Below are positions 1-9,110 of a stretch of DNA of 64,000 nucleotides, piece after piece. Under the pieces are notes generated by a model. It did no database searches, had not been told where the DNA came from, and was given only the letters and a program-made list of their open reading frames with translations. This stretch comes from Eubacteriaceae bacterium (lineage in GTDB: Bacteria; Bacillota; Clostridia; Lachnospirales; Lachnospiraceae). The position numbers and the translations under genes are program-made. Positions within the stretch are counted from its first letter, which is position 1, and every line of letters begins with the position of its first letter. The DNA lies in contig CAJTDQ010000003.1 of assembly GCA_910574895.1 (NCBI GenBank), forward strand, positions 62,001 to 126,000, given 5' to 3'.

Positions 1-1169
1 TTAGAGATATTACTTTTGAAGAATATCTTGAGAAGTATTTAGCTGAAAACGAGGAAATAAATAACTATAATATTCCAATTATTTCTGGAGGAATCGGATA
101 TTTTTCTTATGAATATGGACGCGAATTAAATGAGAATAAAGAAGATATAAAAAACGGGATAATACCAGAGTGTCAATTCATTTTTTATGATAACTTTATT
201 ATTGAGGATTTAGATAATGGAAATATATTTGTCACTTCCAGTGGAAAATGTCAAAGCACAGAAGCTTTTTTTGAAAAAATAGATGCGATATTAAAGGAAG
301 AGACAAGTTGTAAGGATATACAAAGAACATCAGATATAAAAGTAGAAAGCAATTTTACGAGAGAGGAATATGTAGAGTCTGTTGATAAGATGATAAACCA
401 TATACGAGAGGGAGACATTTATGTGGTAAATCTGACGAGACAGCTGATAGTTGAAAGCAAGAGGACTCCATATGAAGTGTTTCGATATATGAGAAGTGCA
501 AACCCTTCACCGTATGGAGCGTATATGAATTACGAAGGTTTTATTATTGTAAGTGCATCCCCGGAACGTTTTTTAAAAATGGACAAGGGAAATATTACAA
601 CACGTCCGATTAAAGGGACAAGAAAAAGAGGGAATGACCGGAAAGAGGATGAGAGGTTAAAACAAGAGCTTTTGGATTCTGAAAAGGATAAAAGTGAGTT
701 GTTGATGATTATTGATCTTGAAAGAAATGATTTAAACAGAGTGTGTGTTCCTGGAAGTGTAAAGGTTACAGATTTATATCATGTGGAAGAATATGCTACA
801 GTATTTCAGTTAGTTGCAAATGTTGAAGGAAAATTAGAAGACAGATATGGTTTTAATGAGGTGTTTCATGCAATGTTTCCAGGAGGCTCTATTACAGGAG
901 CACCAAAGAGACGGGCTATGGAAATAATTGAAGAAGTAGAGAATGGCGCAAGAGGTATTTATACAGGGTGTATAGGATATGTTTCTTTTGACAGAAGTTG
1001 TGATTTAAACATTGTTATCAGGACCGCGGTCTACAAGGATAATAAATATTATATTGGTGTAGGTGGAGGAATAACTTGTGAATCGGATCCACAGTTTGAA
1101 TATGAAGAAACAGAGCAAAAAGCCAAGGCTGTTTTAGAGGCAATTAGAGGTGGTGCAGATGATATGTGA
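1..1169 (+). CDS. pabB: Aminodeoxychorismate synthase component I (PabB), 5'-truncated
   Basis: The frame is open from base 3, so the gene starts before the window; 388 C-terminal residues are visible. The chorismate-binding fold shows PIKGTRKRG, DLERNDLNRV, FPGGSITGAPK and YTGCIGYVSFD. The Lys in PIKGT is characteristic of PabB; TrpE normally has PIAGT there. The expected reaction is chorismate plus glutamine-derived ammonia to 4-amino-4-deoxychorismate, the first step towards p-aminobenzoate and folate. The partner glutaminase PabA is not in view and may lie upstream. The 3' end overlaps pabC, whose product uses this enzyme's product, so the two are probably translationally coupled. Anthranilate synthase is the main alternative and is less likely. 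Confidence 0.9.
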   Translation, partial: RDITFEEYLEKYLAENEEINNYNIPIISGGIGYFSYEYGRELNENKEDIKNGIIPECQFIFYDNFIIEDLDNGNIFVTSSGKCQSTEAFFEKIDAILKEETSCKDIQRTSDIKVESNFTREEYVESVDKMINHIREGDIYVVNLTRQLIVESKRTPYEVFRYMRSANPSPYGAYMNYEGFIIVSASPERFLKMDKGNITTRPIKGTRKRGNDRKEDERLKQELLDSEKDKSELLMIIDLERNDLNRVCVPGSVKVTDLYHVEEYATVFQLVANVEGKLEDRYGFNEVFHAMFPGGSITGAPKRRAMEIIEEVENGARGIYTGCIGYVSFDRSCDLNIVIRTAVYKDNKYYIGVGGGITCESDPQFEYEETEQKAKAVLEAIRGGADDM

Positions 1170-1884
1170 AATTGATGAAGGTTATCAATATGGAATCGGT
1201 GTGTTCGAGACAATCTCTGTCGTGGACGGCAGAGCTGTATTTTTAGAACGTCATATTCAGAGGATGGAAAAAAGTTTAAAAAGACTACACATTGGCAAAA
1301 CAGTGTCTAAAACAGAAATATTATGCTATTTAAGAAAGAATTACATGAAAAATGGTGTGTTGAAGATATGTGTATCGGAAGAAAATATTTTATTTTTACA
1401 TAGAGATAATACATATCACCTGAGTCAATATCAAAAAGGTTTTGAGGTTGCAACAAGTAAAATTTTAAGAAATGAAACAGATACGTGCATATATCATAAA
1501 ATGTTAAACTGTGCTGTGAACATACTGGAGAAAAGGAACTTTGCAAAACAGGGAATTGATGAACCGGTTTTTATTAATACAAAAGGCTATTTGGCAGAGG
1601 GGGCTACAACAAATATATTCTTTGTAAAAGGCAAATTGTTGTATACACCAGATATGAAGTGCGGTTTGCTGCCGGGCGTGATGAGAGATTATATTATCGA
1701 AAACTATCAGGTAAGACAGGATTTTATAAAAAAAGAAGATGTTCAATTTTTTGATGAAATGTTTTTGACGAACTCTCTGTTGGGGATAATGCCAGTGAGA
1801 AAGTTTCATAATATTATCTTTGATAAAATGGAAATGGGTAAAAGATTAAATGAAGAATATCTGATGAAAAGAGCCGATTTATAA
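1159..1884 (+). CDS. pabC: Aminodeoxychorismate lyase (PabC), class IV PLP aminotransferase fold
   Basis: This 241-residue fold-type IV PLP protein has the N-terminal GIGVFETI segment and the catalytic Lys region (YHKMLN), followed by INTKGYLAEGATTNIFF and GLLPGVMRDY, which bind the cofactor phosphate. It should cleave aminodeoxychorismate to p-aminobenzoate and pyruvate. ATG 1159 is preferred over in-frame GTG codons at 1150 and 1153 because AGAGGTGG sits just upstream. The gene begins 11 bp inside pabB. A D-amino-acid or branched-chain aminotransferase has the same fold, but coupling to pabB makes PabC much more likely. Confidence 0.85.
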   Translation: MICEIDEGYQYGIGVFETISVVDGRAVFLERHIQRMEKSLKRLHIGKTVSKTEILCYLRKNYMKNGVLKICVSEENILFLHRDNTYHLSQYQKGFEVATSKILRNETDTCIYHKMLNCAVNILEKRNFAKQGIDEPVFINTKGYLAEGATTNIFFVKGKLLYTPDMKCGLLPGVMRDYIIENYQVRQDFIKKEDVQFFDEMFLTNSLLGIMPVRKFHNIIFDKMEMGKRLNEEYLMKRADL

Positions 1885-1912
1885 AAAAAGATAGGATTTC
1901 CTTCTATTTAGA

Positions 1913-1943
1913 GTGGGTTTTTTATGATAAAAAAGCATCCCAC
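1913..1943. terminator. Weak hairpin between convergent pabC and membrane-protein genes
   Basis: GTGGG pairs with CCCAC around an inner TTTTTTAT/ATAAAAAA stem with a small bulge. It lies between convergent genes, as a shared terminator would, but lacks a clean U-tract on either side. Confidence 0.3.
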
Positions 1944-1970
1944 AAAAATTGGAAATGCCTATAATATATA

Positions 1971-2390
1971 TTATTTAAAATTTCTATTAATTCTTTTAAG
2001 TTCATCCAATGCTTCTTTTTCACGAATACGTCGTTTTTCTTCTTCATATTCATTCCAAAATTTCACTTCTTTTTTGCGTTTCAATTGTTGTGGAGAATTG
2101 TTTGTTGAATCGCTAGGAGTTAATTCATAAATATCTCCTCCAATAAGTATATATGCAATAACTAATATTGCATTAACGATTAATAAAATTAGGATAGAAT
2201 TCAATTTATTGTCCCAAACTAACTGACATAATGACTCGATTTTTTGCATAATAAAATTGGATTCTATAAAACAACTAAGTATAGAGTTTCCTAATCCTAT
2301 AAAAATTAGTAGCGCTAATTCCCCAAATGTAAATATCACGATATTTATAATTGCCATCCATAATTTCCAAAGCAAATCTATAATCTTCAT
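1971..2390 (-). CDS. Small membrane protein of unknown function
   Basis: This 139-residue protein is not recognised. Three hydrophobic stretches lie at about residues 8-37, 40-60 and 63-83. A highly charged tail follows (about residues 100-139) that is probably a cytoplasmic helix or coiled coil rich in Lys, Glu and Arg. On the minus strand AAGGACGAG lies about 8 nt before the ATG, supporting translation. It is a single gene convergent with pabC and no functional motif is visible. Confidence 0.55.
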   Translation of the reverse strand: MKIIDLLWKLWMAIINIVIFTFGELALLIFIGLGNSILSCFIESNFIMQKIESLCQLVWDNKLNSILILLIVNAILVIAYILIGGDIYELTPSDSTNNSPQQLKRKKEVKFWNEYEEEKRRIREKEALDELKRINRNFK

Positions 2391-2863
2391 TTGTTTTCTC
2401 GTCCTTAATGTTTTTTTATGATAACTTAAGGGAATTGAATTGTCAATAATTCTATATCTGAGGGTAACCGTGTTACGATTAAAACAATCAACCTTAATAA
2501 AAAAAGGGTAAATAGTATTGGAAATGAATAAGATTTATGTGAGGCTTAATTAAGCAGGTGAAAGTAAAACTAATTGTACTATGGTTTTGTTAGTAGTACA
2601 CATAACAATTTTAAGTTCAGTGGGTAAAACTCTATAAACGACTACATAAATACTATCATTAATTTTTAGGAAAACATTGGGAATATGTATTGAAAAAAAG
2701 ATAGGAATGTAATAAACTTAAGATAAATCTAGGGCGGACGAAAAAGGGATGAAAAATACATAATTAGAAAGCATAACGCATCAAACTTCTGAAGCAGGAA
2801 TAGAAGTTTGGTGCGTTTATTTTATAGAACGAAAACAAATAGTTAAAAGAGAGGAGAAAGTCT
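2391..2863. other. Intergenic region of 473 bp upstream of the subtilase
   Basis: No convincing gene is present; only very short open frames occur. The one clear structure is the 16 bp hairpin at 2775-2817. The rest is AT-rich and presumably holds the divergent promoters of the small membrane protein and the subtilase. No known riboswitch was recognised. Confidence 0.6.
2775..2822 (+). terminator. 16 bp hairpin just upstream of the subtilase (terminator or attenuator)
   Basis: AACGCATCAAACTTCT (2775-2790) pairs with AGAAGTTTGGTGCGTT (2802-2817) with one G-U wobble and an 11 nt loop, followed by TATTTTATA. It ends about 46 nt before the subtilase ATG. No gene on this strand lies in front of it, so it would stop or modulate a leader transcript. 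Confidence 0.5.
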
Positions 2864-4420
2864 ATGAAACACAAAGTAAACAAAAAAGTATTCAGAAGGA
2901 CATTGGCATTAATTCTTGTGATGACAATGTTGGTAACAGGACACAACTTGAATGTGAAAATAGAGTCTGTTTATGCGACACAAAAAGTACAAAAAACAGA
3001 AGATAATGGAGAAAACAAAGGATATATCATTGTTGCAAAAAATGAGAAAGCCTATAATAGGGCATTGAATGCTATTGATGAAGAATCAATAGAAAGTGGA
3101 GAAAAATTTATTGATAATAATATAATAGTTGCGGAACTTTCAGAACAAGAAGCAGAAGAACTGAATCAAGATAGCAACATCATAATTGAAAAGAATTTGG
3201 TATTGGAAGCTAGTAAAGTAAAGTCAGGTAGTAAATCTAAAAAGGAACTATATAAACAATTAAAAAAGGATAGGAAGAGAGCAAAAGAAAAAAGAGAAGC
3301 AGAGTGGAATTTGCAAGCAATAAATGTAGATGAAGTAGATACAAAGACAGATATAAAAGATAAAGTCAAGATAGCAGTTTTAGATTCAGGTATTGATTTT
3401 ATATCAGGTATGAATTTAGTTAAAAGTGTAAATTTTGTTGACACAGAAGAATATGTTGCTCCTTATTATCAAGATTTAACAGGTCATGGCACAAATGTTG
3501 CTAGTGTAATAGTTGGAGATGGGAAAAATATCGTACAGGGAGTTAATCCAAATGCTGAATTATATTCAGTAAAAGTGCTAGATGAAAATAACCAAGCACC
3601 AATTAGCAGAATTATTGAAGGTATTTATTGGTGTATTGAAAATAATATGAATATAATAAATATGAGTTTTGGAACCCCTACATACTCAAAAGTATTAGAA
3701 AAAGCAGTTAAAGATGCATATGATGCAAATATATTAATGGTCGCTGCATCAGGAAATAAAGATAGTGATGTAGAATATCCGGCTGCATTTGAAAAAGTAA
3801 TGGCAGTTGCTGCAACCAACACAAAATCAGAAATAAGTGATTTTAGTAATACAGGTGAAGAATTAGATGTTGCCGCACCAGGAGAAAAAGTGAGAGTTTT
3901 AGGATTTTTCGGAATGAACGGTGTAACACATGGAACTAGTATTGCCGTACCACAAGTGGTTGGTGTTGCATCATTATTATGGGAACGAGATTTAACAAAG
4001 TCTAATGAGTTTATCAGACAGTTGATTAATTATAGTTCAAAAAATATTGAAAATACAAATGATTGTGGTCTTTTAGATGCAGAGTATGCATTACAGATTT
4101 ATGATGAGTTTGATGATAATTTTGGTGGAATAAATTTAGCAAGTAAAGAACATATACCAGAGAATGATGAAGTATTAGAGATATTCGATGAAATTGTAGA
4201 TGATTCAGCTTATGTAGAAGGTAGATGGGTAAAGACCAGGCATCAAGATCTTGTTACAAATGGTGCGAAAAATGATGGGTTGACGACAACAGAACTAAAG
4301 ATATTAAAAGCAGGAGCAATTTATCCGGACGAAGCTAAATCTGGAATGAATGGTCTTGATGATAATGCTGAATATCATGGTGGATATATGGATTTAGGTG
4401 TAATGATACAAATTATATAG
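2864..4420 (+). CDS. Secreted S8 subtilisin-like protease, reading frame broken near its 3' end
   Basis: This 518-residue product begins with a signal peptide (residues 1-38, probable cut after VYA), then an I9-type propeptide-like segment (about 53-115). The S8 catalytic domain carries the triad Asp174 (VLDSGID), His208 (GHGTNVAS) and Ser359 (HGTSIAVPQ), with oxyanion Asn298 (ASGN). After about residue 440 a second domain starts with RHQDLVTNGA and then runs into a stop. The -1 frame continues this domain at once (4435-4983), so the gene appears to carry a one-base frameshift between 4372 and 4420. The intact ancestor would be about 700 residues. The protease domain itself looks complete, so a truncated enzyme could still be active outside the cell. 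Confidence 0.85.
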   Translation: MKHKVNKKVFRRTLALILVMTMLVTGHNLNVKIESVYATQKVQKTEDNGENKGYIIVAKNEKAYNRALNAIDEESIESGEKFIDNNIIVAELSEQEAEELNQDSNIIIEKNLVLEASKVKSGSKSKKELYKQLKKDRKRAKEKREAEWNLQAINVDEVDTKTDIKDKVKIAVLDSGIDFISGMNLVKSVNFVDTEEYVAPYYQDLTGHGTNVASVIVGDGKNIVQGVNPNAELYSVKVLDENNQAPISRIIEGIYWCIENNMNIINMSFGTPTYSKVLEKAVKDAYDANILMVAASGNKDSDVEYPAAFEKVMAVAATNTKSEISDFSNTGEELDVAAPGEKVRVLGFFGMNGVTHGTSIAVPQVVGVASLLWERDLTKSNEFIRQLINYSSKNIENTNDCGLLDAEYALQIYDEFDDNFGGINLASKEHIPENDEVLEIFDEIVDDSAYVEGRWVKTRHQDLVTNGAKNDGLTTTELKILKAGAIYPDEAKSGMNGLDDNAEYHGGYMDLGVMIQII

Positions 4421-4434
4421 CATGTTATGAATTT

Positions 4435-4983
4435 GTGACAAGGATTGCCTTAAATAACGGAAATGCATCAACAATAAATAGAAGCACCATTAAGGGACTT
4501 GGACAAGCTAGTTATGAATGGATTAAATGGGATTTCGAGGGTGAAGGGGTAGGAGCAGTTACATGGAACAAAATTTTTTCGGATCTGAATGTTTCAAACA
4601 CAAATAAAAACAAGAAATATTTTACATGGGGAATTGCACTTCATATATTATCAGATACATTTGCTCATAAAACATATAGAAAATCAGATAATAAGTTAAT
4701 AGTGCATGAAGATCATTATACGAATCCAAATACGCAAATACCAGGAGCAGATGTTATAACTGTTGTTAAAGGACGCTGGTTAGTAGCAGGGCATGCAGTG
4801 GATTATAGTATAGATTGTTTATTGACAAATAATTATGGCGATTGTGCTGAAATAATAAATGCATTGGAAGATCAAACATATACTAGTAATAGTGAATTGT
4901 TTTTGAAAAAACGTTTGTCACAATATGTTCAAAGTAATGGTGGAACTGTAACATCATATGTAAGAAATGCAAATTATAATTAG
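4435..4983 (+). CDS. Frameshifted C-terminal fragment of the subtilase (zinc phospholipase C-like helical domain)
   Basis: GTG 4435 gives 182 residues, but the frame is open back to 4372 and its upstream residues (CNDTNYIACYEF) join smoothly to the DLG near the end of the preceding gene. There is no ribosome-binding site at 4435. It is therefore best read as the second half of the broken subtilase. HILSDTFAH has an H-x3-D-x3-H pattern and, with the upstream RHQDLVTNGA, recalls alpha-helical zinc-dependent phospholipase C/nuclease folds; this assignment is tentative. It may be untranslated. Confidence 0.5.
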   Translation: MTRIALNNGNASTINRSTIKGLGQASYEWIKWDFEGEGVGAVTWNKIFSDLNVSNTNKNKKYFTWGIALHILSDTFAHKTYRKSDNKLIVHEDHYTNPNTQIPGADVITVVKGRWLVAGHAVDYSIDCLLTNNYGDCAEIINALEDQTYTSNSELFLKKRLSQYVQSNGGTVTSYVRNANYN

Positions 4984-5093
4984 TTATATATTTTGGTATA
5001 AATATAACATAGTATTAGAAAAAATGTTGAAATAATATTAACGGCAATTACGTTTAATAGATATAATAAATAGAAAAGAGTGAGGATACAGCT

Positions 5094-6260
5094 ATGAAAA
5101 AGAAGGAATTAATAGGAAAGATTTTATTAAGTACAGGTACAATTTTATTATCTATGATTTTGCTACCATTAAGTGTGGTTAGTGCTAAGGTGATACCTAA
5201 CGATAAGACAGGGATACCTGATAAAAACTTATATCAGGCAATATTGTTTGAACTAGATAAAAAGAGTGATAAAAAGATTACGGATGATGATTTGGAAGAA
5301 GTGTATTCCATAGGTGAGTATTTTATAGAAAAAAATAGAAATAAAAAAGTCAAAAACCTGAAGGGTCTTGAAAAATTTAAAAAATTGTATAGTTTAGAAA
5401 TTCCTATAAAAGGTTCAACAAGTTTAAAGGGAATTAATAAAATACCAAATTTAGAACAATTAACAATTAGAAATGGCAAGTTAAAAAATCTTAATGTATT
5501 GAAAAAGATATCTAAATTAGAAAGTTTAACTATGCAAAATATTAAATTGAAGGATTGGGCAGCGTTGGGTCAATTAAAAGGATTAACAAGTCTTGAAATT
5601 AATAAATGCAATTTAAGAAGTTTTAGACAAATAAAAAAACTTACAAAACTAGACAGCTTAATTATTAAAAGAACAAAGTTAAAAAAATTAAAAGGAATTG
5701 AAAAATTAACACAATTAACAGGACTATATGTTCCTAACAATTGTTTGTCATCTGTTTCCGGAATTGAAAAATTAACACAATTGTGGGACTTGGATGTATC
5801 TTATAATAAATTAACAAAGCTTCCATCTTTAAAGAAACTTAAAAAGTTAGTTTTAGAACATACATCTTTTTCAGGTAATAAAATAAGCGAGAAAGAATTA
5901 AAAAAGAAATTGCCATCTAAAGTTCCAAATAAGTGGCTTAATAATCAGGTATTTTATCAAAATACAAAAAAGAAGTTAAAAGTAAATCATGTGGAAAATA
6001 TAAATGTTAATACTACAAAAATTACTGGAGTTACAGAAAAGCAAATTAAAAATGTGGTATTAATGACAGAAGAAGGCGAGAAAATTAAAACTGTTAAGTC
6101 AAATAAAAAAGGTAAATTTAGCTTTGATGGACTTGATTTAAGTGCATATGAAGGAATGAAACTAAAAATAGTAATCTTAAGAATATTTTATGATCCAGTT
6201 GAAGATGAAGGTGGATTTGATACATTAAAAACAGTAAAATTTATGGTGCAAAACAAGTAA
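5094..6260 (+). CDS. Secreted leucine-rich-repeat surface protein
   Basis: This 388-residue protein has a signal peptide ending near VVSA (residue 31) and an internalin-like cap starting IPNDKTGIPDKNLY. About seven 22-residue LRRs (LxxLxxLxI/VxxNxL pattern) span roughly residues 85-255, and a C-terminal beta-rich Ig-like domain follows from about 300. No LPXTG motif or transmembrane anchor is visible. It is paralogous to the protein at 59104-60417, with the same domain order and matching motifs such as GIPDK, LPSLKKLK and ITGVTEK. A protein- or host-binding role is only inferred. It has its own terminator downstream. Confidence 0.8.
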   Translation: MKKKELIGKILLSTGTILLSMILLPLSVVSAKVIPNDKTGIPDKNLYQAILFELDKKSDKKITDDDLEEVYSIGEYFIEKNRNKKVKNLKGLEKFKKLYSLEIPIKGSTSLKGINKIPNLEQLTIRNGKLKNLNVLKKISKLESLTMQNIKLKDWAALGQLKGLTSLEINKCNLRSFRQIKKLTKLDSLIIKRTKLKKLKGIEKLTQLTGLYVPNNCLSSVSGIEKLTQLWDLDVSYNKLTKLPSLKKLKKLVLEHTSFSGNKISEKELKKKLPSKVPNKWLNNQVFYQNTKKKLKVNHVENINVNTTKITGVTEKQIKNVVLMTEEGEKIKTVKSNKKGKFSFDGLDLSAYEGMKLKIVILRIFYDPVEDEGGFDTLKTVKFMVQNK

Positions 6261-6270
6261 ATAGTATACC

Positions 6271-6306
6271 AAAAATCAGACATAGGAAATCCTATGTCTG
6301 ATTTTT
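6271..6306. terminator. Bidirectional intrinsic terminator
   Basis: A perfect 16 bp stem, AAAAATCAGACATAGG with its complement around an AAAT loop, ends in a T-run. It lies between the LRR gene and the convergent hydrolase gene and should serve both. Confidence 0.9.
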
Positions 6307-7198
6307 ATATATCAATACCGGCTTTTATTTCTAAAAATTTTAAAATGTCATTATATACTTCCTGACAATTCTTTTCATTGAATATTTCGTGACGCATATC
6401 GTCATATAATTTAGAAAAAGTATTTGGATATCCACAGTTCTTTAAGTGGGAAACGGCTTTTTTGAAAGCCTTGTCATTTCGTCTGCAAGGATCCTTCGCC
6501 CCTGACACAAACATTACAGGCAGAGAAGTGTTCTTGCTGGTCCAGCCTAGTTTACTGTAAACTGCCTGATCAAGATTTGTCAGTGCGTAATATCCATTTA
6601 AAGTAAATGGTACACCACAGAGAGGATCTTTATTGTAATCCTCTACGACACTTCTGTCAGAACAAAGCCAGGCGTTGAGAATGCCTTCTTTTTCAAAAGG
6701 TTTTTCAAAAGGACCATTAATCATGTGCTCAATCATTGGACTTCTATAATGCCAGCCGCGGAACAAAACTAGAAAACGAATCAGCCTTTTGCCAATACCG
6801 GCCAGCGGGTTGTGAGAAGGTGAACCACTAATAACCACGGCATCAATTTCTCTGGAATGTTTTTTCAGATATGCCCGCGAAATTAATGAACCCATACTAT
6901 GCCCGATTAAAACTAATGGAAGCCCCGGATATTCTCTTTTTAAAAACATCGTGAATTCGTGTACATCATCAACTAAACCTTTGTATCCTTTTTCGCCAAA
7001 GTAGCCAAGATCATCTTCAGTGAGAATGTTTTCCCCATGTCCTTTAATATCTGTAATCGCACATATAAAACCTTTTTGATTAAAGTACTTCATTGTCTTT
7101 TCATAGCGTTGTCTTTTTTCACACATGCCATGAACAAATTCTATTATACCGATAGGTTTCATCCCATCAGGTGGATAAGTGATTGTACTAGGTCTCAT
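6305..7198 (-). CDS. Alpha/beta hydrolase, lysophospholipase/monoacylglycerol lipase type
   Basis: This 297-residue protein of the serine aminopeptidase S33/PldB type has the nucleophile elbow GHSMGS, an acid Asp in SGAKDPC and a His in MRHEIFNE. The early VHGMCEKRQRY gives the oxyanion HG motif. No signal peptide is seen, so it is probably cytoplasmic and acts on lysophospholipid or monoacylglycerol esters; the exact substrate is unknown. GTGAGG precedes the start. It lies downstream of the ABC-F gene on the same strand with a 23 bp gap, so both may be co-transcribed. Confidence 0.85.
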   Translation of the reverse strand: MRPSTITYPPDGMKPIGIIEFVHGMCEKRQRYEKTMKYFNQKGFICAITDIKGHGENILTEDDLGYFGEKGYKGLVDDVHEFTMFLKREYPGLPLVLIGHSMGSLISRAYLKKHSREIDAVVISGSPSHNPLAGIGKRLIRFLVLFRGWHYRSPMIEHMINGPFEKPFEKEGILNAWLCSDRSVVEDYNKDPLCGVPFTLNGYYALTNLDQAVYSKLGWTSKNTSLPVMFVSGAKDPCRRNDKAFKKAVSHLKNCGYPNTFSKLYDDMRHEIFNEKNCQEVYNDILKFLEIKAGIDI

Positions 7199-7221
7199 AA
7201 ATATACCTCACTTGTAAAATG

Positions 7222-8856
7222 TTAATCTTCAATATCCATTCCTTCTGTTGTGTAAACAGTTCTCTTTCTTGCCATTTCGTCATTTTCAAGATATTCATCA
7301 TATGTTGTAATTTTATCAATTAACTTGCCATTTACAATTTCCATAATACGGTTTGCAGTTGTCTGGACTACCTGATGGTCTCTTGATGAGAAGAGAAGTA
7401 CACCAGGGAACTTAATCAGACCGGTGTTGAGTGCTGTAATACTTTCCATATCTAAATGGTCTGTAGGTTCGTCAATTACTAAAACATTTGCACCGCTTAT
7501 CATCAGTTTTGACAGCATAACACGGACTTTTTCACCACCGGAAAGAACACGGACTTTCTTAACACCATCATCACCTGCAAAAAGCATGCGTCCAAGGAAG
7601 CCACGTACATAAGTAGCATCTTTGATTTCTGAGTATTGTGTCAGCCAGTCAACAATTACATCATCACAGTCAAAGTCCTTTGTGTTATCTTTTGGGAAAT
7701 AAGACTGACTGGTTGTAATACCCCATTTATAGTCTCCCTCATCCGGTTCCATCTGTCCCATAAGAATCTGGAATAATGTGGTCTTTGCCAGACCGTTAGA
7801 ACCAACAAAAGCAACCTTGTCTTCACGTCCGATTGTAAAAGAGATATCATCTAAAACTTTGACACCGTCAATGGTTTTGGAAAGATGTTCTACAGTCAGA
7901 ACTTCGTTTCCAATTTCTCTGTCAGGTCGAAAATCAATATATGGATATTTACGGCTGGAAGGTTTGATATCATCCAACTCGATTTTTTCTAATGCACGTT
8001 TTCTGGAAGTCGCCTGTTTGGACTTAGAAGCATTGGCGCTGAATCGCTGAATAAAGTCCTGCAACTCTTTAATCTTTTCTTCTTTCTTTCTGTTGGCTTC
8101 TTTCATCTGTTTTACAATCAGCTGACTGGATTCATACCAGAAGTCATAGTTTCCGGCATAAAGCTGAATCTTTGCATAATCAATATCAGCTATCTGAGTA
8201 CATACTTTATTTAAGAAGTATCTGTCATGCGATACTACGATAACTGTATTTTCAAAGTTAATCAAAAATTCTTCTAACCATGCAATAGCGTCTAAATCTA
8301 AATGGTTTGTAGGCTCATCCAAAAGTAAGATATCCGGATTACCAAATAACGCCTGAGCTAATAATACTTTGACTTTTAATGTACCATTCAAATCTTTCAT
8401 AAGACTATAGTGGTGTTCTGTATCTACGCCTAATCCGTTTAAAAGAGTCGCAGCATCTGCCTCGGCATTCCATCCATCCATTTCTGCAAATTCAGCTTCT
8501 AGTTCGGATGCTTTGATACCATCTTCGTCTGTAAAATCCTCTTTCATATAAATAGCATCTTTTTCTTTCATAATATCGTACAGACGCTGGTTTCCCATAA
8601 TTACTGTATCAAGGACAGTCTGGTCATCGTACTGGAAATGATCCTGTTTTAAGAATGACAGACGTTCACCAGGAGTGATGATTACTTCACCGCTGGTAGG
8701 CTCAATTTCTCCTGTTAAGATTTTCAGGAAAGTTGATTTTCCTGCTCCGTTTGCACCGATGAGTCCATAACAATGACCCGGAACAAATTTTATATTAACT
8801 TCTTCAAATAATGCTTTTTTTCCGAAACGTAAAGAAATATTACTTGTACTTATCAT
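7222..8856 (-). CDS. ABC-F family ATPase, YbiT-like
   Basis: This 544-residue protein has two ABC domains and no transmembrane part. Domain 1 has Walker A GANGAGKST and Walker B LLLDEPTNHLD; its signature is degenerate (NGTLKVKVLLAQAL), as in YbiT-like members. A charged linker with RFSANASKSKQATSR follows. Domain 2 has LSGGEKVRV and VIDEPTDHLD, but its Walker A is GSNGLAKTT, with Leu-Ala instead of the usual small pair, and its H-loop reads SSRDHQ instead of SHDR. ABC-F proteins act at the ribosomal E site to relieve stalling; some give antibiotic resistance. The housekeeping YbiT-type role is favoured here. Confidence 0.88.
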   Translation of the reverse strand: MISTSNISLRFGKKALFEEVNIKFVPGHCYGLIGANGAGKSTFLKILTGEIEPTSGEVIITPGERLSFLKQDHFQYDDQTVLDTVIMGNQRLYDIMKEKDAIYMKEDFTDEDGIKASELEAEFAEMDGWNAEADAATLLNGLGVDTEHHYSLMKDLNGTLKVKVLLAQALFGNPDILLLDEPTNHLDLDAIAWLEEFLINFENTVIVVSHDRYFLNKVCTQIADIDYAKIQLYAGNYDFWYESSQLIVKQMKEANRKKEEKIKELQDFIQRFSANASKSKQATSRKRALEKIELDDIKPSSRKYPYIDFRPDREIGNEVLTVEHLSKTIDGVKVLDDISFTIGREDKVAFVGSNGLAKTTLFQILMGQMEPDEGDYKWGITTSQSYFPKDNTKDFDCDDVIVDWLTQYSEIKDATYVRGFLGRMLFAGDDGVKKVRVLSGGEKVRVMLSKLMISGANVLVIDEPTDHLDMESITALNTGLIKFPGVLLFSSRDHQVVQTTANRIMEIVNGKLIDKITTYDEYLENDEMARKRTVYTTEGMDIED

Positions 8857-9110
8857 TTCAAAATCTCCTTATTCTATACTATTTGCTCATCAAAGTATAT
8901 CAGTTTTTATTGATTAAAGCAATGTTATAAGGCAAATATCGGTCATTCAGGGAAAAAATAGATTTTTTTAAAATAAGTCGTTAAATAAAAAGGATAAATA
9001 TGGTATGATAATTAATAGTATTTAATGTTTTCAGTGGATATTGGACTGGTAAAATTGGTATAGACAGCGAAGTAGTAAAGAAAGGTTATTAGACTGGAAA
9101 GGAAAGGCAT

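Noticed and set aside
1-1169. Anthranilate synthase component I (TrpE)
   Set aside because: PIKGT instead of PIAGT, and the directly overlapping pabC, favour PabB.
4372-4435. Programmed ribosomal frameshift in the subtilase gene
   Set aside because: No slippery heptamer or downstream stimulatory structure is evident, so a mutation or sequence error is simpler.
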